Of a DNA stretch of 64,000 nucleotides, positions 1-8,709 are shown piece by piece. The stretch is from Bryobacterales bacterium (GTDB taxonomy: Bacteria > Acidobacteriota > Terriglobia > Bryobacterales > Bryobacteraceae): positions 132,266-196,265 of the forward strand of contig PMUP01000097.1 in assembly GCA_003166865.1 (NCBI GenBank), given 5' to 3'. The notes beneath the pieces are model-generated. The model saw only the letters and a list, made by a program, of their open reading frames with translations, was not told where the DNA came from and searched no databases. The position numbers and the translations under genes were made by a program. The stretch's first letter is position 1. Each line of letters begins with the position of its first letter.

Positions 1-908
1 GGGCCGCCCAGCGTGAAGCCATAATCATTGCGCCTTATGTCGTTCTTGATGTGGCCGGAGTTGGGGTTCGTCGGGCAGTTGTTTTCCTGGTTGCAGTTCG
101 CCGTAAACGGCAGACCGGCGTCCAGCACAGGATTGACAAAATAGTCGTATGCGCTCCCGTGATATTGGTTGGTGCCGGATTTCATGGTGAAGTTCAGATA
201 ACCGCCGCCCGCCCCGCCGTATTCAGCGGCGAAGTTGCTGGTCTGTACCGAGACTTCCTGGACGGCGTCGGCTCCCTGCTGGGTGGACTGATTCTGCTGG
301 CGCCACATACCATTGGTGGCGTCCATCCCTTCAACCATGATGGTCTGCGAACTCGAGGGCAGACCGTTGATGCGCAGCACTGTATCGGTGGTCTGTTGCG
401 CGCCTGGCAGTATGTTCAGAACGGTCAGCGGATCGCGGATATTACCCATAGTGCTGGTACCGGTGCCGTTGGTCGTGAAGAGAGGCAACAGATCCGCAGC
501 TTCGTAGTCCACCTGATGGCTGATTTCGCCGCTTTCCGTTTTCAGCAGCGGGGCTTCGGCGTTGACCGTAACCGTCTCGGTAGAAGCGCCTACCTGAAGA
601 ATCGCATCGACGCGGATAGTTTCGGACACCTGCACCACCAAGCCGGGCCGTTCGAACTTCTTAAAGCCCGCCGCCTCCACGGTAAGCACGTACGTGCCTG
701 CAGGAAGATTGGCCAGCGTGTAATTGCCGGTGCTGGTGCTGCCAACCTGATAGAGGGCGGCCGTTTCGCTGCTCGTTATCTGAATGTTGGCGTTGGGAAC
801 GACGGCTCCTGTCGGATCCGTAACCGTTCCAGTAATCGTGCCGCGATCTCCCTGAGCAAACGCCGCTACGGCGCACACCAACAAAAAGCCTGCCACTCTC
901 AGCTGCAT
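1..908 (-). CDS. Oar-like TonB-dependent receptor, 5' part only
   Basis: The reading frame stays open to the left edge, so only the first ~302 codons are present. The start ATG at 908-906 follows GGGAGG by about 8 nt. The N-terminus is a signal peptide (MQLRVAGFLLVCAVAAFAQ), followed by a carboxypeptidase-regulatory/CarboxypepD_reg-like beta domain (GTITGTVTDPTGAVVPNANI) and then a plug-like region with TVTVNAEAPLL and EVSVQTSNFAAEYGGAGG. This order is typical of the ~1100-residue Oar-like outer-membrane receptors abundant in Acidobacteriota, which are thought to import polymeric or complexed nutrients with TonB energy. It is distinct from the two complete receptors at 15360 and 31809. The substrate cannot be told. 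The family call is secure; the rest of the barrel lies outside the window. Confidence 0.9.
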   Translation of the reverse strand, partial: MQLRVAGFLLVCAVAAFAQGDRGTITGTVTDPTGAVVPNANIQITSSETAALYQVGSTSTGNYTLANLPAGTYVLTVEAAGFKKFERPGLVVQVSETIRVDAILQVGASTETVTVNAEAPLLKTESGEISHQVDYEAADLLPLFTTNGTGTSTMGNIRDPLTVLNILPGAQQTTDTVLRINGLPSSSQTIMVEGMDATNGMWRQQNQSTQQGADAVQEVSVQTSNFAAEYGGAGGGYLNFTMKSGTNQYHGSAYDYFVNPVLDAGLPFTANCNQENNCPTNPNSGHIKNDIRRNDYGFTLGG

Positions 909-982
909 TTAATTCGCCTCCCGAACGTACAAAGTTCAAAGGTCGTCGCGTGACACTGACCCACAAAGACAAACCACAACTT

Positions 983-1010
983 TCAATATGATATACCAGA
1001 GTTTCGTCAA
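983..1010 (-). promoter_or_regulatory. Possible sigma-70 promoter of the left-edge TonB receptor
   Basis: Reading the minus strand, TTGACG (1010-1005) is followed after 16 bp by TATTGA (988-983). The leader to the ATG at 908 would be about 65 nt. The -10 match is imperfect, so this is tentative. Confidence 0.35.
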
Positions 1011-1202
1011 TGTCGACAGGGGAGTTAAGATTTTTCTGGCGGCGGGCGGCTGGAACTAGGTGTGACCGCTCAAGACGAGAATTTGACGCCATTTTGACGG
1101 CGCATAAGCTTTGAGAGCGGGTCCGGGCGTTCAGCCTAGCCGGATCATCACGCGGCGTGGGGTGGCTGTATCAACTGATATGATACGCAAGCCTCGGGGG
1201 GG

Positions 1203-3122
1203 CTATTGGGCTTTACGCAGACGGTTCAGCAATTCCTCGAGCTGGGGGTCGGGTCTGATACGCGCCGCCGCCTCGATCTCCTGAATTGCTTCCGGAAGCC
1301 TGCCGGGCATGTGCGACAGGGCGATTCCGAGCTGATAATGAGATCCCGCGTCATCGGGGTCGATCCTTACCGCGGTCTCAAGCTGCACGATGGCCTCGGG
1401 CAGTCTACCTGGTATCTGTAAGAGAACGCTTCCCAAAGCGGCGCGCCGGCGTGCGTTTTCGGGATCCAGACGCACTGCGGTTTCCAGTTCGGCGGTAGCT
1501 TCGGGTAGCCGGCCGGGAATCCGCGAGAGCGCGCTTCCCAGATTGCTGTGTGCGTCGGGGTAATCCGGATCGAGACGCACCGCAGCCCGATACTCCGCGA
1601 CCGCTTCCGTGGTGTGGCCGGACTCGAGGAGAATCGCCCCGAGATTGTTGTGCGCGTCGGCGTAGTTTGGATAAATCCGCAGGGCTCTTTGATACTCGGA
1701 GAGCGCGTCCGGCATTCGGCCCGGAATTTCGAGCAGAGCATTTCCCAGATTCACGTGAGCCAGCGCGTCATCGGGGTTCACCTCCGTAACGGCCGTCCAA
1801 AGTGTGGCTTCATCATGCCAATCGAAGTTACGGGCGTAGGTTCGTGCGCCCAAGGCGAGGCATACGAGGCCGGCTGCAGCCCACAGGTACTTCCGGAGGA
1901 CTTGCTGCGAATAGCGTCGGGAGAGAGCGCAAATCAGCGCCACTACGCAACCTGTTAGTCCGATGGCGGGCAGGTACATGAAGCGCTCCGACATCGCGCT
2001 GCCGATGAGGATGAAAAGGTTCGAGGTGGGAGCCAGCGCGATAAAGAAGAACACGACAAAGAAGCAGAGCGGCTTATTTTCGCGGCGCAGCCGTAATGCA
2101 AGCGCGATTCCGGCGACGCACAACGCAAGCACGATCGGCGCCTGCAGATCCTCCCAGCGGGCCAGAGGCCACTGGAACACCCGAGGCCATTGAAACAGGG
2201 GTACGGAGTTGTAAGAGTAGTCCGCCGATAAGCGGGCCGGCCAGATAAACAGCCACAGAAATCTGCCGATTACCTTCAAGGCTGTCATTCGCGCCGGCCA
2301 GAAGGCAGCGCCAACCAGGGGATTCTTGTGGAAGGGAACTTCCAGATGCATGTGCAACTGGCTGCGCAGAACGAAGAAAGCGATGAGCGGGAGCGCCAAA
2401 ACCGCATAGGACAGGATGCGCCGCCAGACGGGCCGCCAGGAGAAATGCTCGGACCAGATCAGGTCATACGTCAGCATCAGGGCCGGCAAAACGACGCCAT
2501 TCTCTTTCGAAAACAATGCGATGGTCTGAGAGAGAGCCAGCGCGATCAGCCAGCCGGCCTTGCGCCATCCGGCGCCAGCCGTCGCCCGAATGTGGCAAAG
2601 CAGGCCCATTAAGACGCCCAAGGCCGCGAGTAAGTCGGCTCGGCCAACGATGTTGGTGACACCTTCCGTCAGCAGAGGATGCAATCCCCAGATGGCCGCC
2701 AAGGCAAGGCCCAGCGCAGGCACGCCAAAAATCGATATGCCCAGGGCGTATACCAGTGAGACGTTGGCTGCGTGCAGAACCAGGTTCACCCAGTGATAGC
2801 CCGCCGGGTTCGTGCCGTTGCCGAGAATCGCGTAATTCAGGAGGTAAGAAAGCGTAGTGACCGGACGGTACAGGTCGGTGGTGGGCTGACTTACCCAATA
2901 GCCTTCCGTAAGAATGCGGTGGGCGTTATGCAGGTTCGCCTGGTGGACACGCGCGTCTTCGAGGATGGCCGATTCGTTGTCGTATACAAAACCGGCATCG
3001 AATGAATTGGAGTACGCTGCAAGCACAAAGGCCCAGAGCAGGGCGAGTTTCCAGAGGTGCGGCCACCAGGAGGGACGCGTCGGGATCGCAGCTTTGGGTG
3101 TCCGGGCCGGTTTTTTCTTCAT
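1203..3122 (-). CDS. TMTC-like GT-C membrane protein with C-terminal TPRs
   Basis: 639 residues. The N-terminal ~430 residues are multi-pass membrane and resemble the TMTC/PMT-like GT-C fold family: GFVYDNESAI near the start (acidic residues after the first helix), then YRPVTTLSYLLNY and a GRADLL motif in luminal-type loops. The last ~190 residues are five or six TPR units of an unusual type in which an IPGR(L/M)P(E/D)A insert is repeated. Eukaryotic TMTC proteins are protein O-mannosyltransferases; the bacterial relatives are mostly uncharacterised, so glycosyl transfer to a periplasmic protein is inference. The start ATG is preceded by AGGGAG at ~9 nt. A second TPR gene follows on the same strand but upstream (3167-4570, 44 bp away), so the two are likely co-transcribed. 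Confidence 0.75.
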   Translation of the reverse strand: MKKKPARTPKAAIPTRPSWWPHLWKLALLWAFVLAAYSNSFDAGFVYDNESAILEDARVHQANLHNAHRILTEGYWVSQPTTDLYRPVTTLSYLLNYAILGNGTNPAGYHWVNLVLHAANVSLVYALGISIFGVPALGLALAAIWGLHPLLTEGVTNIVGRADLLAALGVLMGLLCHIRATAGAGWRKAGWLIALALSQTIALFSKENGVVLPALMLTYDLIWSEHFSWRPVWRRILSYAVLALPLIAFFVLRSQLHMHLEVPFHKNPLVGAAFWPARMTALKVIGRFLWLFIWPARLSADYSYNSVPLFQWPRVFQWPLARWEDLQAPIVLALCVAGIALALRLRRENKPLCFFVVFFFIALAPTSNLFILIGSAMSERFMYLPAIGLTGCVVALICALSRRYSQQVLRKYLWAAAGLVCLALGARTYARNFDWHDEATLWTAVTEVNPDDALAHVNLGNALLEIPGRMPDALSEYQRALRIYPNYADAHNNLGAILLESGHTTEAVAEYRAAVRLDPDYPDAHSNLGSALSRIPGRLPEATAELETAVRLDPENARRRAALGSVLLQIPGRLPEAIVQLETAVRIDPDDAGSHYQLGIALSHMPGRLPEAIQEIEAAARIRPDPQLEELLNRLRKAQ

Positions 3123-3166
3123 GGCGGACCACTCCCTGACGGTCGTGGCTCAGTAAGAACTTCCGA

Positions 3167-4570
3167 TCAACCGGAGCCCAGGCTCTTCAAGTTACTTTCG
3201 ATCTGCGGCAGCAGATTCGATGGTCCGTTGCGCAGCACATACTGGTGGGCTTGCTCGAGATATTTTCGCGCGGTCGCCCGATCTCCGGTGTTCACGTACG
3301 CCTGCACGAGGAACATCATTGCAACGGGGGTGTTCTGGTCTTCCACCTGAAGTGCCGGGAGCAGCACAGGGATGGCTTCTCTGCTGCGGCCTGCATAGAG
3401 CAGGTCTTTCGCCAGTTCCAGCCGGGCTATGCGAAAATCGGGCTGCTGCGCGATGGCGATGCGATATTGCTCGATCGCATCGGCAGGACGGTGCTGGCGT
3501 TCGCGCACGTCGGCCAGCCATGCGTGGGCTTCGGCAGTGTTGGGCTTGAGCTGGATGGCTTTATCGAGCTCGGCCACGGCCGCATCGTACTTGCCCTGCG
3601 CGGCAAGCGCGGTGCCGTGGTACATGTACACCTCCGCCAGCTGCGGACTCGCGGCGCGGGCTCTCTGATAGAGATCTTCCACTTCCTCGGGTGTCGCCTG
3701 GTTCGGGTATTGCGCGATGTAAAGAAGGTTCACCAGGCAGTCCAGATTATCCGGATATTGTTTGAGGACCTCTTTGTAAATCCTCGAGGACCGGTCGTAC
3801 TCCCGCTTGTTCATGAGCCTTTTGGCCTCCATGAGCCGGTTCTCGATGCCGGTGGCGAGCTTCGTCATTTCGAGGTAGAGCTCGTCTGCGCTGGGCGGGT
3901 AGTGGTCCTTGTGGGTCTCCGCGAGCTGGTAGTCTCTTTCGGTTTCCGCGTCACGGCCAAGTCTTTTGCTGGTTTCGCCCAGGCCGAACCAGGCGGAGCC
4001 GAAGGTCGGGGAGGCTTCGGTAGCGCGGCGATAGAGATCGTCGGCAGCGGCGAAATCCTGCTGCGCGAACTTCACCCGGGCCATGAAGTAGAGAGCCATC
4101 GGCGAGCCGGGGTTCTTTGCGAGGAAAGGTTCCAGCGCGGCGGCGCTTTCGGGGAATCGTCCCAGCTTCAGGAGCAGTTCGGCTCGTTTGAGGATCGCGG
4201 GCGCATAGTCGGGCCGGATCCTCAGACCTTCGGAAATCGACGCCAGCGCCTCATCCAGCTGGCCGGTTTTTTCGAGGCAAAGCGCCAGATAGTATCGCCA
4301 CGCGAAGTCTTTCGTGTCGAGGCGCACGGCGCGTTGATAGACAGGCACAGCGGGTTGATACAGAGTATGCGCTTCCAGGACCATGCCGAGATTGCCCGAG
4401 GCCTGGGCGCTTTTTGGCTGGGCCACGGCTTCATCGCGGGCTTTGACTATGGCGTTTCTTACGTCCGCGTCGAGACCGTCGACCGGGATGGCCGGGACGG
4501 GCGGGACGGATTTAGCACACGACAACTCCAGCAACGCCGCCAAAATTACGGAGGCGATTCCCCGCTTCAT
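3167..4570 (-). CDS. TPR-repeat protein, probable lipoprotein
   Basis: 467 residues with the start placed at the ATG at 4570. A longer frame to 4690 exists, but it would overlap the divergent gene at 4600, and the shorter start gives a signal peptide (MKRGIASVILAALLELSCAK) ending in a cysteine. The lipobox is imperfect (Glu at -3). The rest is a run of TPR units (for example LDTKDFAWRYYLALCLEKTG and LKPNTAEAHAWLADVRERQ), so it is probably a periplasm-facing scaffold. It lies just upstream of, and on the same strand as, the TMTC-like gene. Its start is only 29 bp from the start of the CRTAC1-like gene on the other strand, leaving almost no room for two independent promoters. The family of its partner is not evident. 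Confidence 0.8.
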   Translation of the reverse strand: MKRGIASVILAALLELSCAKSVPPVPAIPVDGLDADVRNAIVKARDEAVAQPKSAQASGNLGMVLEAHTLYQPAVPVYQRAVRLDTKDFAWRYYLALCLEKTGQLDEALASISEGLRIRPDYAPAILKRAELLLKLGRFPESAAALEPFLAKNPGSPMALYFMARVKFAQQDFAAADDLYRRATEASPTFGSAWFGLGETSKRLGRDAETERDYQLAETHKDHYPPSADELYLEMTKLATGIENRLMEAKRLMNKREYDRSSRIYKEVLKQYPDNLDCLVNLLYIAQYPNQATPEEVEDLYQRARAASPQLAEVYMYHGTALAAQGKYDAAVAELDKAIQLKPNTAEAHAWLADVRERQHRPADAIEQYRIAIAQQPDFRIARLELAKDLLYAGRSREAIPVLLPALQVEDQNTPVAMMFLVQAYVNTGDRATARKYLEQAHQYVLRNGPSNLLPQIESNLKSLGSG

Positions 4571-4599
4571 AAAATATCGCCATGATATCATGCCCTGCG

Positions 4600-6387
4600 A
4601 TGGTGCATCATAACGGGTTTTTAGTCGTAGTGTCGGTGTTGTCGTTCGTCGGGCTGTTAGCCTGTAAAACGTCCTCTTCTCAGAAATCATTCCCCTTCGA
4701 GGACGTCTCCAAACAGGTCGGGATAGACTTCTGGCAGTATTCCGGCGCCACGGGCGAGATGCTTCTTCCCGAAATGGTCGGATCTGGCGCCGCGCTGTTC
4801 GACTACGATAACGACGGCGATATGGACGTTTATCTGGTCCAGGGGTATCCCACCGCTCCTCAAGGCAAGCCTCTGGTGCCCGTTCCGCCGGGTTGGAAAC
4901 CGGGCAACCGCCTGTTCCGGAATAATCTCGCCGAAACGGGCAAACTGACGTTCACCGATGTCACGGAATCGGCTGGATTGGGCTACGCCGATAAAGGCAT
5001 GGGCGTGGCAGCCGGCGACTACGACAACGACGGGTACGTCGATCTCTATGTCACCAATTACGGCCACAACATTCTGTATCACAACAACGGAAACGGCACG
5101 TTCACAGATGTAACCGCCAGCGCCGGTGTCGCTTCATCCGGCTGGTCCACTAGCGCCGCATTCATCGATTACGACCGGGACGGCCGGCTGGACATTGCGG
5201 TGGTTCACTATGTCGACTTCTATCGCCGTCCTTGCTACATGTTCGATGGCAGACTCGATTATTGCGGTCCGTCACCTTTCAAGGGAACGGCGACCGAGTT
5301 GTACCACAACCTCGGGAACGGGCGGTTCAAAAATGTGACCGAGGAGGTCGGTCTGAACGCGAAGCCGGGGCCCGGGCTCGGCATTTTGACGGGAGATTTC
5401 GGTGCCGACGGGTTTCCCGGTTTCATGGTCGCCAACGATGGCGCGGCGAATTATCTCTGGATCAATGAGCGCAGCGGCCCGCAATCGAAGCCGGGCATTA
5501 GTGTATTCAACGACAGAGTATTCAAAGAAGCGGGGCTCACCCACGGGCTGGCCTATGCTTCGGACGGCAGGCCGCGGGCCGGCATGGGCATTGCTTCGGG
5601 CGATATTTTTGCCGACGGCGGCGAATCCATCATCGTGACGAACCTGCCGACCGAGGCGTTCACGCTGTTTCAACGACAGCCGAATGGGGACTTTGTAGAC
5701 GCGACGGAGCAATCGGGGCTGTCGCATATTTCCCTGCCCTATACGGGATTTGGCGTGGGCCTCTTCGATATGACAAATAGCGGGTTATTGGACATGTTCA
5801 GCGCGAATGGCGGCGTGAGATCCATGGCCGGGGATTTGAAGTCGAATCCGAAGGGCGATCCGTTTCCCTACCGCGAGCGCAAGTTGTTGCTGCGGAATGT
5901 CGGAAAAGGGAAAGGGTTCGAAGATATTACGGCGCAAGCGGGTCCGGCGCTGGCTACCGAGGAGGTGAGCCGGGCGGCGGCGTTCGGCGACGTAAATAAC
6001 GACGGTGGAGTGGACATCCTGGTGACGAATAATAATGGCCCCGCGCGGCTGCTGCTGAACACCGTGCCAAACCGCGGACATTGGCTGCTGGTTCATCTGG
6101 AGGGCACGAAAACTAATCGTTCGGCATATGGGAGCGTGGTGGAACTGGTGCGCAAGGATGGCACATCGGTGAAGGCGTGGGTGAGAGGGGATGGGAGTTA
6201 CCTGGCGGCCAACGACCCCCGGGTTCATTTCGGTTTGGGGAAGGACGCCGAGGTGAATCGCATACGAGTTTATTGGCTGGCGGGTGAATGCGAGTCGTGG
6301 AGCCAGATAAAAACGGATGCGATTCTGAATCTGAAGGAAGGCACGGGTCAATCGTGCGTCGTAGTGCCGTCAGGGTCGAGTCACTGA
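4600..6387 (+). CDS. CRTAC1/ASPIC-UnbV secreted lipoprotein, copy A
   Basis: 595 residues from ATG 4600 (an ATG at 4582 is in frame; 4600 gives the cleaner lipoprotein signal, ending LLAC). The protein is built of FG-GAP/VCBS-type calcium-binding blades: FDYDNDGDMDVYLVQG, AGDYDNDGYVDLYVTN, IDYDRDGRLDIAVVHY and GDVNNDGGVDILVTNN. It ends in an ASPIC/UnbV domain (NRSAYGSVVELV ... NDPRVHFGLGKDAEVNRI). Such proteins form beta-propellers and are common in Acidobacteriota, but their function is unknown. The paralogue at 6942 is nearly parallel over its whole length. A copy of this gene's last ~60 bp, including its stop codon, lies at 6790-6854. Confidence 0.9.
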   Translation: MVHHNGFLVVVSVLSFVGLLACKTSSSQKSFPFEDVSKQVGIDFWQYSGATGEMLLPEMVGSGAALFDYDNDGDMDVYLVQGYPTAPQGKPLVPVPPGWKPGNRLFRNNLAETGKLTFTDVTESAGLGYADKGMGVAAGDYDNDGYVDLYVTNYGHNILYHNNGNGTFTDVTASAGVASSGWSTSAAFIDYDRDGRLDIAVVHYVDFYRRPCYMFDGRLDYCGPSPFKGTATELYHNLGNGRFKNVTEEVGLNAKPGPGLGILTGDFGADGFPGFMVANDGAANYLWINERSGPQSKPGISVFNDRVFKEAGLTHGLAYASDGRPRAGMGIASGDIFADGGESIIVTNLPTEAFTLFQRQPNGDFVDATEQSGLSHISLPYTGFGVGLFDMTNSGLLDMFSANGGVRSMAGDLKSNPKGDPFPYRERKLLLRNVGKGKGFEDITAQAGPALATEEVSRAAAFGDVNNDGGVDILVTNNNGPARLLLNTVPNRGHWLLVHLEGTKTNRSAYGSVVELVRKDGTSVKAWVRGDGSYLAANDPRVHFGLGKDAEVNRIRVYWLAGECESWSQIKTDAILNLKEGTGQSCVVVPSGSSH

Positions 6388-6439
6388 CGAGTCTGAGGCT
6401 CCCCCGCCGTGTTTCGCAACGCGTTACAATCGGCGCGTG

Positions 6440-6721
6440 ATGGAGGAAGAGCGGCACGAGGAAAGCCCGCCAACGAAGTGGTTAATCCCCGCCTGCGCGG
6501 TTTTCGTATTCTTGTGCGGGTGCGGAAAACCTAAGGCCCCTTACCAGCGGTTCGTTCCCCTATCGAGTCAGCCTGAAAGCCTCAAAGGCGATGCGTGGCA
6601 GGGAGCTTATGCACTCGATACGAAGACAGGCCAGCTTTGCGTAACATTCGATCCGAGCGCCTCCCGCTCTGCAGGCGCAGTTCCAACTTGCTTAAAACTC
6701 TACCGCGACTTTCCTGATTAG
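6440..6721 (+). CDS. Small putative lipoprotein of unknown function
   Basis: 93 residues from ATG 6440 (a GTG at 6437 is also possible). A charged start is followed by a hydrophobic segment ending in a lipobox (FVFLCGCGKPK). The mature part contains YALDTKTGQLCVTFD, a pattern I have seen in short bacterial outer-layer proteins ending in a conserved Cys. The gene lies between two CRTAC1-like paralogues on the same strand and may have been carried in or trapped during the duplication that produced them. Function unknown. Confidence 0.6.
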   Translation: MEEERHEESPPTKWLIPACAVFVFLCGCGKPKAPYQRFVPLSSQPESLKGDAWQGAYALDTKTGQLCVTFDPSASRSAGAVPTCLKLYRDFPD

Positions 6722-6789
6722 GAAATCATGCCATCGTAGACACATTCAACAAGCTGACCGAGATTATTGACCAACGGCGAGCTGCAGGA

Positions 6790-6854
6790 ATCTGAAACAA
6801 GGCACGGGGCAACCGTGCGTCGTAGTGCCGTCAGAGTCGAGTCACTGACGGGTC
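6790..6854 (+). repeat. Relic of the 3' end of CRTAC1 copy A
   Basis: This stretch matches 6329-6393 with about six mismatches in 65 bp, including the stop codon and the bases after it. No matching upstream coding sequence precedes it. It is a leftover of a tandem duplication rather than part of a gene. Confidence 0.85.
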
Positions 6855-6911
6855 AAATTTGTGTCAAATTTTTACATTATTTGACAAACTTTTCTCAAAC
6901 CGCAATATGCT
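6852..6911 (+). promoter_or_regulatory. Promoter and possible operator of CRTAC1 copy B
   Basis: A perfect -35 TTGACA (6881-6886) is followed after 19 bp by TATGCT (6906-6911). Three GTCAAAT half-sites cover it: 6852-6858 and 6863-6869 as direct copies 11 bp apart, and an inverted copy ATTTGAC at 6879-6885 overlapping the -35. The spacing (one helical turn, then an inverted pair) suggests a dimeric regulator; the regulator is unknown. Confidence 0.5.
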
Positions 6912-6941
6912 GTACCCACGTCGAGACGGGGTGTAGTTGCA

Positions 6942-8663
6942 GTGTTGTTGTTACACGTGTTGTCCGCGTGTAGATACACGTCTGTTCATAAGGAGTCCCC
7001 TTTCGAGGACGTGGCCAAACAGACCGGGCTCGACTTCTGGCAGTTTTCCGGCGCCACGGGAGATTTCCTGCTGCCGGAGCTGATGGGATCGGGCGCTGCC
7101 CTGATCGACTACGATAACGACGGCGACCTGGACGTATTTCTGATCCAGGGCTCGCCAACGTATCCGCAAGGCACGCCGCTGGTGCCGATACCGGCCGGAT
7201 GGAAACCGGGCAATCGCCTGTTCCGCAATAACCTGCGCGAAACCGGGAAGCTTTCGTTCACCGACGTTACGGAATCGTCGGGCCTGGGCCTAGCCGATCA
7301 AGGCACGGGCGTGGCGGCGGGCGATTACGACAACGATGGGTACATTGATCTCTACGTCACCAATTACGGCCACAACGTTCTGTATCACAACAACGGCAAC
7401 GGCACGTTCACGGATGTGACCGCGACGGCGGGAGTGGCGTCGTCGGGATGGTCGACCAGCGCCGCGTTCATCGACTATGACAAGGACGGCCTGCTGGATC
7501 TGGTGGTGGTTCATTATCTGGACTTTTATCGCCGGCCTTGTTACACGCCGCAGGGATCGCCGAATTATTGCGGACCGCAGCCGTTCAAGGGGACGGTCAC
7601 TGAGGTGTACCACAACCTCGGGCAGGGGCGGTTCAAGAACGTCACGGATGAAGTCGGGTTAAACGCGAAACCGGGACCTGGGCTGGGCATCCTGACCGGG
7701 ACGTTCGGCACGAGCGGGTATCCGGATTTTCTGGTGGCCGACGATGGGGCGGCGAATCATCTTTGGATCAACGAGCGCAGGAGCCCGCAATCAAAGGAAA
7801 GCGATCGGGTGTTTCGTGAGGAGGGTCTGAGCCGCGGGCTCGCCTACGCTTCAGACGGGAAGCCGCGGGCCGGCATGGGGATTGCGTCGGGAGATTTGTT
7901 CGGCGATGGCGGTCAGGCCCTGGTGATTACCAATATTCCGACCGAGGCGTTCACCATGTTCCAGCGGCAGCCCACCGGGGATTTCATGGACGCCACCGAG
8001 CAGAGTGGACTCGCGCACATTTCCTTGCCGTATACGGGTTTCGGCGTGGGTTTAATCGATATGGAGAATCGGGGGCTGCTCGATCTGTTCACCGCCAATG
8101 GCGCGGTTAACGTGGCGATGGTGCGGGCGGGGGACAGGTTTCCCTACCGCGAGAAGAAGCTGTTGCTGAAAAATATGGGCAAGGGGAAGGCGTTTGAGAA
8201 TATTACGGCGTCCGCCGGTCCGGTTTTTCAGATTCCCGAGGTGAGCCGGGCCGCGGCTTTCGGCGACGTGAATAATGACGGCGGAATGGACATCCTGGTG
8301 ACGAATAATAATGGCCCCGCGCGGCTGCTGCTGAATACCGTGCCGAAGCGCGGGCATTGGCTCCTGGTACATCTCGAGGGCACGAAAACCAATCGTTCGG
8401 CATATGGGAGTGTGGTGGAACTTGTGCGGATGGACGGCACATCGGTCAAGGGGTGGGTGAGAGGCGATGGCAGTTACCTGGCGGCAAACGACCCGCGAGT
8501 TCATTTCGGTCTGGGGAAGGGCGCCGAGGTGAATCGCATACAAGTTTATTGGCTAGCTGGGGAATGCGAGTCGTGGAAGCAGACCGCGGTCGACACCATC
8601 GTGAATCTGAAGGAAGGCACGGGCCAGCCGTGCGAGAGGCTGTCCGCCGGCGCCGGCCGCTGA
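6942..8663 (+). CDS. CRTAC1/ASPIC-UnbV secreted lipoprotein, copy B
   Basis: 573 residues from GTG 6942. The short signal ends in a good lipobox (LLLHVLSAC). FG-GAP blades (IDYDNDGDLDVFLIQG, AGDYDNDGYIDLYVTNYG, GDVNNDGGMDILVTNN) are followed by an ASPIC/UnbV domain (NRSAYGSVVELV, NDPRVHFGLGKGAEVNRI). It is a paralogue of the gene at 4600 with long identical stretches, but the tail after the UnbV domain differs (EGTGQPCERLSAG here, EGTGQSCVVV in copy A). It has its own strong promoter, whereas copy A has none of comparable quality, so the two are probably regulated differently. Function unknown; extracytoplasmic calcium-stabilised binding is the family expectation. Confidence 0.9.
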   Translation: MLLLHVLSACRYTSVHKESPFEDVAKQTGLDFWQFSGATGDFLLPELMGSGAALIDYDNDGDLDVFLIQGSPTYPQGTPLVPIPAGWKPGNRLFRNNLRETGKLSFTDVTESSGLGLADQGTGVAAGDYDNDGYIDLYVTNYGHNVLYHNNGNGTFTDVTATAGVASSGWSTSAAFIDYDKDGLLDLVVVHYLDFYRRPCYTPQGSPNYCGPQPFKGTVTEVYHNLGQGRFKNVTDEVGLNAKPGPGLGILTGTFGTSGYPDFLVADDGAANHLWINERRSPQSKESDRVFREEGLSRGLAYASDGKPRAGMGIASGDLFGDGGQALVITNIPTEAFTMFQRQPTGDFMDATEQSGLAHISLPYTGFGVGLIDMENRGLLDLFTANGAVNVAMVRAGDRFPYREKKLLLKNMGKGKAFENITASAGPVFQIPEVSRAAAFGDVNNDGGMDILVTNNNGPARLLLNTVPKRGHWLLVHLEGTKTNRSAYGSVVELVRMDGTSVKGWVRGDGSYLAANDPRVHFGLGKGAEVNRIQVYWLAGECESWKQTAVDTIVNLKEGTGQPCERLSAGAGR

Positions 8664-8709
8664 GAGGTAGTCCTCGAAAACTGATATAAAAAAATTAGAC
8701 GGGAAATTT

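Noticed and set aside
51-953. Long plus-strand frame opposite the left-edge TonB receptor
   Set aside because: No family pattern and rich in Arg/Gly; it is the antisense of a clear receptor with signal peptide and regulatory domain.
1260-1780. Periodic DNA pattern considered as a tandem or CRISPR-like repeat
   Set aside because: The period is that of the TPR units in the TMTC-like gene; there are no identical repeat-spacer units.
3245-4585. 446-codon plus-strand frame opposite the TPR lipoprotein
   Set aside because: Antisense of unmistakable TPR coding sequence; no motifs, no ribosome site.
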